The notes under the pieces are model-generated. The model ran no database searches. It was not told the origin of the DNA and saw nothing but the letters and a program-made list of their open reading frames with translations. This document shows, one piece after another, positions 16,433 to 23,858 of a stretch of 64,000 nt of DNA. Location: contig NZ_PIOB01000001.1 of assembly GCF_002909255.1 (NCBI RefSeq), positions 62,001 through 126,000 on the forward strand, written 5' to 3'. Each line of letters begins with the position of its first letter. Position 1 is the first letter of the stretch. Made by a program: the position numbers and the translations under genes. This DNA is from Arenibacter hampyeongensis (GTDB lineage: Bacteria; Bacteroidota; Bacteroidia; Flavobacteriales; Flavobacteriaceae).

Positions 16433-19333
16433 ATGACCAAACAACCCGAAACCCTGTTAGAATACAACTTAATCCAACAACTGCTTGGCTTGGGGTATAC
16501 TTCCGTAAAAGTACCAGATGGCGAAGCATTGGTGACCAATCTTAAATCGCAACTCGAAGCCTTTAATAAGGCAACCTATACCGATAAAGAGTTTGATGCC
16601 ATCCTTAATCATTTGGCCAAAGGCAATGTGTTTGAAAAAGCAAAGACCCTAAGAGACCGTTTTAGCTTTACCCAAGAAAATGGGGAGGTGTGTTATGTGC
16701 GCTTTTTCAATTCAGAGAATTGGAACAACAACCTGTTCCAGGTCACCAATCAAGTTACCCAGGACGGTTCCTTCAAAAATAGGTATGATGTTACGCTATT
16801 GGTCAATGGCCTGCCGCTGGTCCAAATAGAACTAAAACGTAGAGGGCTGGAAATTAAGGAAGCATTCAACCAAATAAATCGCTATCAACTACATTCGTTC
16901 TGGAGCAATCATGGTCTGTTTCAATATGTGCAGTTGTTTGTTATTAGCAATGGGGCAAATACCAAATATTTGGCCAATAACAAATTACAGTCGGTAAAGC
17001 AAACCTTCTATTGGGCCGATAAAAACAATAGAAACATTACCGAGCTTCCCCATTTTACTTCCGATTTTCTAAACCCCAATCATCTGGGCAAAATGATTGC
17101 CCAATATGTAGTAATGAACGAAACCTACAAAAACATGATGGTGCTTCGCCCCTATCAATACTTTGCGACGGAAGCCATTATTAATCACGTAAAAACGAGC
17201 ACAGACAATGCCTATATATGGCATACCACGGGATCCGGGAAAACCTTGACCTCCTTTAAGGCGAGTCAGATCCTAATGGATGTTCCAGAGGTATACAAAG
17301 TAGTATTTGTAGTAGACCGTAAAGATTTGGATTACCAAACCATGAAGGAATTCAACGCATTTAAGGATGGCAGTGTAGATTCTACGGATAACACCAGTAG
17401 TTTGGCAAAGCAGTTTCTTGGAAAATTCAAGGATAAAAAGGGCGTACGCAAAGATTCGGACTTGATCATCACCACCATTCAAAAACTGAACAACGCTATA
17501 ACCGGTCACCACGGAACCAAGTTGGAACATTTAAAGAATGAACGTTTTGTGTTTATTTTTGATGAGTGTCACCGTAGTCAGTTTGGGGATACGCATGCCA
17601 GAATAACCGAGTTCTTTGCCAAAAGTCAGTTGTTTGGCTTTACCGGCACCCCTATTTTTGCGGATAATGCTTCCAAAAACGATTTGGGTAAACGCACTAC
17701 AAAAGATCTGTTTGGTTCCTGTTTGCATAAATACGTAATCACAGATGCTATAAGGGATGAAAATGTATTGCGATTTGGTATTGAGTATGTCGGAAAATAC
17801 AAAAACAAGAGTCAAACATTTGTTGATATTGAAGTAGAGGACATCGATAAAAAGGAGGTGCTGGATTCCACTAAGCGTTTGACCACAATTGTAGATTACA
17901 TTATTGCGCACCACAATCAAAAAACATTTAATAAGGATTACTCTGCCCTATTTGCTGTCAGTGGAATAGATAACGTTATTAAGTATTACGACATCTTCCA
18001 ACAAAAAAAGGAAGCTGGAGAGCACGATCTGCGTATAGCCACCATATTTACCTATGGAGCCAATGAAGACAATGAAGATGCCCAAGATTTTTTACCAGGT
18101 GATGAAATTCTTGCGGCTGCAGAACCAAAACTGTCCTATAGGGCCAGCCATACCCGGGATAAACTGGAAGGCTATATCGGGGATTACAATAAAATGTATA
18201 ATACCAGCTTTACCACAAAGGACAGTCAGCAGTTTGAAAACTACTTTAAGGATATTAGTAAGAGGCTAAAGGAACGGGAGAAAGAAACCTTTAATGACGA
18301 AAAGGACAGATTGGATATTGTTTTGGTGGTAAACATGATGCTTACCGGTTTTGATGCAAAAAAGGTAAACACCTTATATGTGGACAAGAATCTAAAACAG
18401 CACGGTTTAATACAGGCCTTCTCACGTACCAATAGAATTTTAGGGGAGCAGAAGTCGCAAGGAAACATATTATGCTTCCGCAACCTTAAAAATGCGACGG
18501 ATGATGCCATCACCTTGTTTTCGAACAAGGATGCTATAGAAGTAGTTATCATGCCGGATTATGAGGCCATTGCCGAAAAATTTGATGAAGCATTAAAAAA
18601 TCTAAGGGAAATTGCACCAACCTTCCTGAGTGTTGACGATTTGAAAAGCGAGGAGGACGAAGCAGCATTTGTGCAGGCCTTTAGAAAGCTTATGAGGAAT
18701 ATGAACGTTTTGCAATCCTACACTGATTTTGATTGGAACGATCTACCGATAGGGGAGCAAGAATTTGAAGATTACAAAAGCAAGTACCTTGATCTTTATG
18801 AAAAAGTAAAACGGGATACAGCAAAAGAAAAAACATCTATTCTGGATGATATAGATTTCGAATTAGAACTCATCCACCGTGATAGAGTCAATGTCGCCTA
18901 TATTCTAAAACTGCTGGCCAAACTGAAGGACACAAATACCTCAGAGGCCAAAGCTCAGAAAAAGGCTATTATTGATTTGTTAGGTGGCGACATCATGCTG
19001 CGCAGTAAGCGAGAATTGATTGAAAAATTCATTGAAGAAAACCTACCCAAGATTGACAATGTTGATAACATTCAGGAGGAGTTTGAAACCTATTGGCAGG
19101 AACAAAAAGTACTTGCACTGGGCAAGATTTGCGAAGAGGAACACTTGGACAAAGCACAGTTTAAATCACTCATCGATACCTATATTTATAGCGGTCAGGA
19201 ACCCATTAAGGATGACGTTTTTAAATGTTTGGACAATAGGCCAAGTATTTTAAAAGCAAGGGAAATAGGCGAACGAATCCTGTCCAAAATGAAGGAGTTT
19301 GTCCAAGTCTTTATTGAAGGGATGACTGGGTAA
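16433..19333 (+). CDS. hsdR: Type I restriction enzyme, endonuclease/translocase subunit R
   Basis: The 966-residue protein has the full HsdR layout. An N-terminal nuclease domain contains RYDVTLLVNGLPLVQIELKRRG (PD-ExK). Superfamily 2 helicase motifs follow: Walker A TTGSGKT (T265-T271), DECH box (D377-H380), FTGTP, and late motifs around LVVNMMLTGFD and QAFSRTNR. A C-terminal helical domain binds the M2S core. With HsdM/HsdS it translocates DNA and cuts away from unmodified sites. It is separated from hsdS by about 3.2 kb of cargo, and its start lies 2 bp after the RhuM-Fic gene. No truncation is visible. Confidence 0.96.
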   Translation: MTKQPETLLEYNLIQQLLGLGYTSVKVPDGEALVTNLKSQLEAFNKATYTDKEFDAILNHLAKGNVFEKAKTLRDRFSFTQENGEVCYVRFFNSENWNNNLFQVTNQVTQDGSFKNRYDVTLLVNGLPLVQIELKRRGLEIKEAFNQINRYQLHSFWSNHGLFQYVQLFVISNGANTKYLANNKLQSVKQTFYWADKNNRNITELPHFTSDFLNPNHLGKMIAQYVVMNETYKNMMVLRPYQYFATEAIINHVKTSTDNAYIWHTTGSGKTLTSFKASQILMDVPEVYKVVFVVDRKDLDYQTMKEFNAFKDGSVDSTDNTSSLAKQFLGKFKDKKGVRKDSDLIITTIQKLNNAITGHHGTKLEHLKNERFVFIFDECHRSQFGDTHARITEFFAKSQLFGFTGTPIFADNASKNDLGKRTTKDLFGSCLHKYVITDAIRDENVLRFGIEYVGKYKNKSQTFVDIEVEDIDKKEVLDSTKRLTTIVDYIIAHHNQKTFNKDYSALFAVSGIDNVIKYYDIFQQKKEAGEHDLRIATIFTYGANEDNEDAQDFLPGDEILAAAEPKLSYRASHTRDKLEGYIGDYNKMYNTSFTTKDSQQFENYFKDISKRLKEREKETFNDEKDRLDIVLVVNMMLTGFDAKKVNTLYVDKNLKQHGLIQAFSRTNRILGEQKSQGNILCFRNLKNATDDAITLFSNKDAIEVVIMPDYEAIAEKFDEALKNLREIAPTFLSVDDLKSEEDEAAFVQAFRKLMRNMNVLQSYTDFDWNDLPIGEQEFEDYKSKYLDLYEKVKRDTAKEKTSILDDIDFELELIHRDRVNVAYILKLLAKLKDTNTSEAKAQKKAIIDLLGGDIMLRSKRELIEKFIEENLPKIDNVDNIQEEFETYWQEQKVLALGKICEEEHLDKAQFKSLIDTYIYSGQEPIKDDVFKCLDNRPSILKAREIGERILSKMKEFVQVFIEGMTG

Positions 19334-19644
19334 AATCGAATTGAAACAACCCTTGTCAGTTATTCCCATCATTCCCCCCATCAAATTATCTAGACCACCT
19401 CATTGCATTAGGGCTTTTTCCAAGTTCTACAAATGAAAAATTTTTCTTCCTACTAATCACCACACTTCACAACATTTCTTGTATTGCGGTTAACCGCAAT
19501 GCTTTTTTCGTTTTTACCTCTACATTGCCTTTTTAAAAACAACAAGGTATCATTAATGTTCCCTGTTTATGATAGTTGGCTACACTTTGCGAAACTGAGG
19601 TTGGTCGCAATTATATATTCCGAACTTAATATTTATAATAAGAT
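19334..19644. other. 311-bp intergenic region between hsdR and an unknown gene pair
   Basis: No gene is supported. It holds the perfect palindrome at 19483-19500 and, near 19588-19612, TTGCGA and TCGCAA half sites facing each other across about 13 bp. A TACAC-TTTG sequence about 65 bp before the next start resembles a flavobacterial -7 element with one extra base. Confidence 0.55.
19483..19500. promoter_or_regulatory. Perfect 18-bp palindrome ATTGCGGTTAACCGCAAT, candidate operator
   Basis: The sequence is perfectly self-complementary over 18 bp and matches the 3067-3084 element at 16 of 18 positions. It is followed by GCTTTTTTCG, so it might also act as a terminator for hsdR 150 bp upstream; but a zero-loop palindrome is poor as an RNA hairpin, and recurrence upstream of other blocks favours a protein binding site. 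Confidence 0.5.
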
Positions 19645-20319
19645 ATGGACAAAATAACTGTAAAAAAACTAATTGACTTTCGTAATAAATCTGAACGATC
19701 AAAGAAGACCTTTGCAAATAACCTTAAACAAGATAAGAAATCTGAAAACGCCTCTGGAGGAGATTATTGGATAAGTAGTTTAAGCACAATCAGTAATATT
19801 TTTAAAACTAATAATACCGACCTATTCGCTGATAAGATTGAATTATTATACAATAAAATTGAAAATTCTGAAGACAAAAGAACCAAATTGATGTTCCAAC
19901 GGAATATTGATATTTTATACAGCTTTGAGGATTTTGATTTTCATAATATCAAACCAAATTTGGATTTGGAATTTCTAAAAAAACCAGAATCTAAATCAAT
20001 AATTGATATTCAAGGTTTTCCTATCCATGTAAAACCCAATCACGTTTTTACATTTCACAATAATGGTAATTATGAAATCGGGGCTATATGGTTTATAGCA
20101 AAATTACAAGGGTATAAAAGAGTTGAGTTAGGAATGTTCGCCGATGTCCTATATAGGTATTTAACTAAAAACTACTCGAAAGATTATAGTGTTAATCTCT
20201 CTTATTGTTGTGCAGTAGATGTTTCTAATGGCCATGATGTTAACTACACAAATATCCAAAAAGGTGAAATTCCAATCCTAATAGACCAAACAATAGAAGA
20301 TATAAAAACAACTAAATAA
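19645..20319 (+). CDS. Hypothetical cytoplasmic protein, first of an unknown pair
   Basis: The 224-residue soluble protein is not recognised. Its N-terminus is helical and basic (ITVKKLIDFRNKSERSKKTFANNL) and contains GGDYWISSLSTISNIFK. The C-terminal half is alpha/beta (HVFTFHNNGNYEIGAIWFIAKLQGYKRVELGMFADVLYRYL, then VNLSYCCAVDVSNG), with a D-x-S-N-G loop. No catalytic motif is obvious. It ends 3 bp before the next gene, so the two form an operon, preceded by the shared island palindrome. Confidence 0.6.
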   Translation: MDKITVKKLIDFRNKSERSKKTFANNLKQDKKSENASGGDYWISSLSTISNIFKTNNTDLFADKIELLYNKIENSEDKRTKLMFQRNIDILYSFEDFDFHNIKPNLDLEFLKKPESKSIIDIQGFPIHVKPNHVFTFHNNGNYEIGAIWFIAKLQGYKRVELGMFADVLYRYLTKNYSKDYSVNLSYCCAVDVSNGHDVNYTNIQKGEIPILIDQTIEDIKTTK

Positions 20320-20322
20320 ATT

Positions 20323-21225
20323 ATGGATGCATTTTTAGGATTTTTAACTTTTGTTCTTTTCATTGCTTTAATAGTTGGTCTAATTAAACCTTCAATTATA
20401 CTAAGATGGTCAAAAAAACCTACAAGAATAAAACTCTTTGGATTTTGGATTCTGGCAATAATTACTATAGCAATAATTGATGCTCTTAGCGCAAGTGCTG
20501 ATGATCGTGCTAAATCGAATATTACATCTGCGCATAAGCATATTGTTAAAGGTTTATATGAAAACGCTATATCAGATTTAAAAAATATCAAAAAAGAAAA
20601 TTCGTTTTATGAAGAGGCGCAACAGCTTCTCAAAAAGACCGATAGTTTAATAAAAATAACCGAGGAAAATAAATTACTGGCAAAAGAAGCGGAAAGAGCA
20701 AAATTAAAGGAGGATGCGCTAACAAACCAAAAGGAACAGCTTGAACGTGAGCTAAATTCCGTTAACGCGGGCGTAGATTTTTCGAGCTATCGAGAAACAG
20801 TGGAATCATTACAAATTGAACTTATTTTATTTGGTACTTGGGCCAGAATTATAACTGATGGAGAAAAATCAGAAAATTCTGAAATTCAAAAATTGGCTAA
20901 ACAACTTAAACCAAAAGTGGTGAAAATGCAGTTAAAAGAATTTCCGATTTTAAGAAAAGAATATTCGAAAATAGTTGCTGCAAAATTATGGGAAAATGAC
21001 ATCGAAGTTTCAGTTAGCGGCAGTGGGAATAAGCACATAAATTTTTCAGGTGGAATCTTTGCTGCAAATAAGAACAAACAAGAATTTCAGAAACAAATAA
21101 ACGAAGTAGTAACTATGTTCAGATTTAATCAAGCTAGGTACAGATGGTACAAGGGAGCGGATGAATATACCTATTATACTATGTATGTGGGCAAGGATTC
21201 TGATTTATATCTTAATGAGAAATAA
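20323..21225 (+). CDS. Hypothetical membrane-anchored coiled-coil protein
   Basis: The 300-residue protein starts with two membrane helices (about residues 5-25 and 40-60), followed by a TPR-like stretch (HKHIVKGLYENAISDLKNIKKENSFYEEAQQLL), a coiled coil rich in Glu and Lys (about 105-150), and a C-terminal alpha/beta region (about 160-295) containing VSVSGSGNKHINFSGGIFA. The second part of such proteins resembles a small stress or surface domain, but I cannot name it. It forms a pair with the 19645 gene, 3 bp upstream. The large soluble part should face a single compartment. Confidence 0.6.
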   Translation: MDAFLGFLTFVLFIALIVGLIKPSIILRWSKKPTRIKLFGFWILAIITIAIIDALSASADDRAKSNITSAHKHIVKGLYENAISDLKNIKKENSFYEEAQQLLKKTDSLIKITEENKLLAKEAERAKLKEDALTNQKEQLERELNSVNAGVDFSSYRETVESLQIELILFGTWARIITDGEKSENSEIQKLAKQLKPKVVKMQLKEFPILRKEYSKIVAAKLWENDIEVSVSGSGNKHINFSGGIFAANKNKQEFQKQINEVVTMFRFNQARYRWYKGADEYTYYTMYVGKDSDLYLNEK

Positions 21226-21325
21226 AAGCAAGCATAAGAAATTAAAATGATATGACCAGAACCTAATTCACATAGCTACCAATTTCGATAATTTTTATTA
21301 TTACTGAATCCAATTACCGATTATT

Positions 21326-22051
21326 ATGAAAAAAATTACCTTACTATTTTTACTTGTCATCACTTTTTTAGTCCCAAAGAATACACAAGCCCAAGATAAC
21401 GGAGCTGCTATAGCAGCTGGAGCGGGAGCTTTGTTAGCCATTGGTGCAGGTATAGCAGCGGTGGAGCAGATGAAGGAACGCGCCGAGTTAACGGCAACCG
21501 AATGGATTCTATCCAATAATCCGGAATTGGTAAATTTTTCCTTACAAACCCTTGATTTCAATGGTAAAAAATTAAAGGACATGTCAGAAACATCGGTAAT
21601 CTCCTTTAAAATCCAAGAATTTGTTCCACAGGACAAACCAGAGTTGGATGGAAAAAAACAAATTTTGCTTGGCTTTACCAGCTATGGTTGGATAAATGAA
21701 TTCGGTATCGACTTTGATAAAGTCCGCTGGTTTTTAATAGATTCCAAAGAATGGATCAAAATGATGACTTCCTATACCAAGGTTGCCTCGGGAGAAAAAA
21801 ATGACAATTTTGTTAAAGAACAATTGACCAATGGGAAAATTGTAAATAAAGGAATAAAAGTAAAAAGCAAAACTATAATCCCATTTTATGAACTCTCGGG
21901 TGACATGTATGTAACTACCGATTACAATGAAGACATGAAATTTATTTATAATGAAAAATCCCTGGGTATTTATTTGAAGGAAACCAAAAATTTAATTCAA
22001 ATTAAAAGGGGTAATATTATAGAAATACATGATTTCTTTTTTGATGAATAA
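21326..22051 (+). CDS. Hypothetical secreted or periplasmic protein
   Basis: The 241-residue protein has a Sec signal peptide ending in NTQAQ. A Gly/Ala-rich hydrophobic stretch (AAIAAGAGALLAIGAGIAAVEQM, about residues 26-48) could insert in a membrane. The rest (about 55-241) is alpha/beta with NPELVNFSLQTLDFNGKKLKDMS and YGWINEFGIDFDKVRWFLI. I do not recognise a family. It is followed 20 bp later by a strong hairpin terminator, so it is probably monocistronic or ends its unit. Confidence 0.6.
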   Translation: MKKITLLFLLVITFLVPKNTQAQDNGAAIAAGAGALLAIGAGIAAVEQMKERAELTATEWILSNNPELVNFSLQTLDFNGKKLKDMSETSVISFKIQEFVPQDKPELDGKKQILLGFTSYGWINEFGIDFDKVRWFLIDSKEWIKMMTSYTKVASGEKNDNFVKEQLTNGKIVNKGIKVKSKTIIPFYELSGDMYVTTDYNEDMKFIYNEKSLGIYLKETKNLIQIKRGNIIEIHDFFFDE

Positions 22052-22070
22052 TTGAATATTTTCAAAACTT

Positions 22071-22106
22071 AAAAAGCATTAGTTCAGTTTGAACTAATGC
22101 TTTTTT
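22071..22106 (+). terminator. Rho-independent terminator
   Basis: A stem AAAGCATTAGTTCA/TGAACTAATGCTTT with a loop of about three bases is followed by a T-run, 20 bp after the stop at 22051. Confidence 0.85.
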
Positions 22107-22123
22107 ACGGTAATTAACTAATT

Positions 22124-22525
22124 ATGACTTTGGTCGGCGGCATAATACTTTTAGGGATAGTCATAGGAATAGCCCGTGCCTATCCCAAAACCAGTATTTT
22201 AATTGCCTTCGTACTCCTTATTTGCTACGTAAACAGTGATGCTGAACCTACTCCGGAAAAGCAAACCAACATTTCCAAATCCATAGAAAGTCCTAGCAGT
22301 TCCAGCCGTATCCAAGAAAATCCGGGCAATTACTACAGGCCCAATACCCTAGAGAATAAAAATGATTTTAATTATACGCCCTCGATTGAAACTTCAACCA
22401 AGACAAAAACCAATACTACAAAAATAAGAATCGGAGCGGTTTGCAACGATGGAACAACTTCTAGGGCAACGGGAAGAGGTGCCTGTTCACATCACGGAGG
22501 GGTTTCTTATTGGCTTTATGAATAA
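22124..22525 (+). CDS. Small membrane-anchored protein with DUF3761-like C-terminus
   Basis: The 133-residue product has an N-terminal hydrophobic region (about residues 3-40: one or two helices), a Ser/Thr/Pro/Asn-rich linker (about 45-105), and the C-terminal motif AVCNDGTTSRATGRGACSHHGGVSYWL, which I associate with DUF3761. Its two Cys and HHGGV are the diagnostic residues; the fold is short and probably disulfide- or metal-stabilised outside the cytoplasm. Function is unknown. It is convergent with the following minus-strand gene. Confidence 0.72.
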   Translation: MTLVGGIILLGIVIGIARAYPKTSILIAFVLLICYVNSDAEPTPEKQTNISKSIESPSSSSRIQENPGNYYRPNTLENKNDFNYTPSIETSTKTKTNTTKIRIGAVCNDGTTSRATGRGACSHHGGVSYWLYE

Positions 22526-22552
22526 ACTTGGCCCAATGCAAAGTCCAACTAC

Positions 22553-23284
22553 CTAATCTGAGAGCCCAATCTCCAGGGAATCCTTGCTTTTATCCAAAGC
22601 ATAGGTCTGAAAGATATGGTCCGTTACATTTTTTAAGGCTTTCTTATTTTCAGGATGATAGCCGTGATAAGTGAAAAACTCTACTTTACCATTCGATTTG
22701 TCATACCAAAGCTCTTTACGTTTCTCCTTTCTTTCCAATAAGGAATCAATTTCTGTAATTCTTCTAAGATTTTTTAAAATTAATGCATTAATAGGTATTT
22801 CCATGGGATCCCCTGTGCATACGGTTTGCTCATAATGATTCTCTCTCCATATCATGCAATTTTGCTCCTCCTTTACAAATCCAAAATAAGTTAAACAAGT
22901 AATAGTGATTGCCGAAAAAACTAATATTAAAGCCTCTTTATATTTTTTAAATACTCCTACATCATTTACTTCCACTTTTTCTTCATTCTTTTCTTCAGTT
23001 GAGACTTCTATCTCCGATGGATGCTCTGCAATAAAATGGGCATAATCCTTAAATCCCAAATATTGACAAAAACACTTGATCAGTTGAGGTTTCAGATCTT
23101 CATTATTAGCCTCTTCTTTTTCAATATAATTCGTGTAATAGTCCCGAAGTGTCCTTTCATTCAAGGAGTATTTATAATTCTCCTGAAGCATATCCGAAAG
23201 ATGTGTCGCCAATCTCGTTTTCACTGGAGACCCAATTTCTCCTTCAGCTTTTTCAAAAACAAGTGTTATTAATTTTTTAGACAT
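22553..23284 (-). CDS. Single-TM protein with Bacteroidota-type DNA-binding-like N-terminal domain
   Basis: The 243-residue protein (start at ATG 23284; five upstream codons give a GTG-like alternative) has an N-terminal helical domain with a TRLATHLSDML...SLNERTLRDYYTNYIEK pattern and a following YLGFKDYAHFI segment. I recognise this as a common but unnamed flavobacterial domain resembling a helix-turn-helix. One membrane helix (about 117-140) follows, then a soluble C-terminal part with C-M-x-W-x-x-N-H-Y-E and an internal VCTGDP Cys. A cytoplasmic sensor/regulatory domain joined to an outside domain is plausible, but function is unknown. Confidence 0.6.
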   Translation of the reverse strand: MSKKLITLVFEKAEGEIGSPVKTRLATHLSDMLQENYKYSLNERTLRDYYTNYIEKEEANNEDLKPQLIKCFCQYLGFKDYAHFIAEHPSEIEVSTEEKNEEKVEVNDVGVFKKYKEALILVFSAITITCLTYFGFVKEEQNCMIWRENHYEQTVCTGDPMEIPINALILKNLRRITEIDSLLERKEKRKELWYDKSNGKVEFFTYHGYHPENKKALKNVTDHIFQTYALDKSKDSLEIGLSD

Positions 23285-23299
23285 AGCTACTATTACCAA

Positions 23300-23626
23300 T
23301 ACCCTCTAAAACTACTACAAATTTGGAAATTCCATGGAAAAAAACTGCTGGAATTTCTTTTCCACATGATCTCCATTCCTTCTGACGCAAACCTTATTTC
23401 TTTGTCTTGTAATTGATTATGTACTCATGATAGCATACCAATTACTATAAAGGAAAACAGTTACAGTAGGCGAATAGCCATTGGGAAGTAGCTCCTAGCT
23501 TCTGTAAATGTTTTCCACTTCCCAACCTAAAAAAAGGAGTACTCCAACACACTTAATGTGTTGCTGAAAAATATTTGGACCAGTCCGAACAGCAACACCT
23601 ATGTCTAATTTTTAACAATAGAAAAC
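23300..23626. other. 327-bp divergent intergenic region with two inverted repeats
   Basis: It separates the minus-strand gene from the small lipoprotein gene. Two inverted repeats stand out: TTGGGAAGT (23481-23489) with ACTTCCCAA (23517-23525), and CAACACA/TGTGTTG around CTTAA (23545-23563). The second has no T-run. They may be leader-RNA structures or operator sites; no further gene is supported. Confidence 0.5.
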
Positions 23627-23785
23627 ATGAAAAAAATAGCTTTATTACTCGTTCTTGTAATTTCAAATCTGTCCTTTATTTCGTGCGACAAAGATAACGT
23701 AGCAGATACTGACGCTTTGTATCAAAATCTTTCAGCCACGGAAGGGGATGATGGTGATGTGAAAAAAAATCCTGATGAAGATTAA
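23627..23785 (+). CDS. Tiny lipoprotein preceding a histidine kinase gene
   Basis: A 52-codon frame with a textbook lipoprotein signal: MKK, a hydrophobic stretch of about 15, lipobox SFISC, and then an acidic mature part of about 32 residues (DKDNVADTDALYQNL...EGDDGDVKKNPDED). It has no recognisable domain. A terminator lies 30 bp downstream and the sensor kinase gene starts 73 bp after its stop. A surface peptide that informs or accompanies the kinase is possible but speculative. Similar short acidic lipoproteins are common and unnamed in this group. Confidence 0.7.
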   Translation: MKKIALLLVLVISNLSFISCDKDNVADTDALYQNLSATEGDDGDVKKNPDED

Positions 23786-23815
23786 TCTTCCTTTCCCATT
23801 ATTGGGTATTTAATT

Positions 23816-23846
23816 AAAAGCGTTCCTATAATGTGAACGCTTTTTG
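23816..23846 (+). terminator. Rho-independent terminator
   Basis: Stem AAAAGCGTTC/GAACGCTTTT with a nine-base loop and T-run follows the small lipoprotein gene and immediately precedes the kinase gene. The kinase would need readthrough or its own promoter. Confidence 0.8.
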
Positions 23847-23858
23847 TATTTTGGAGGG

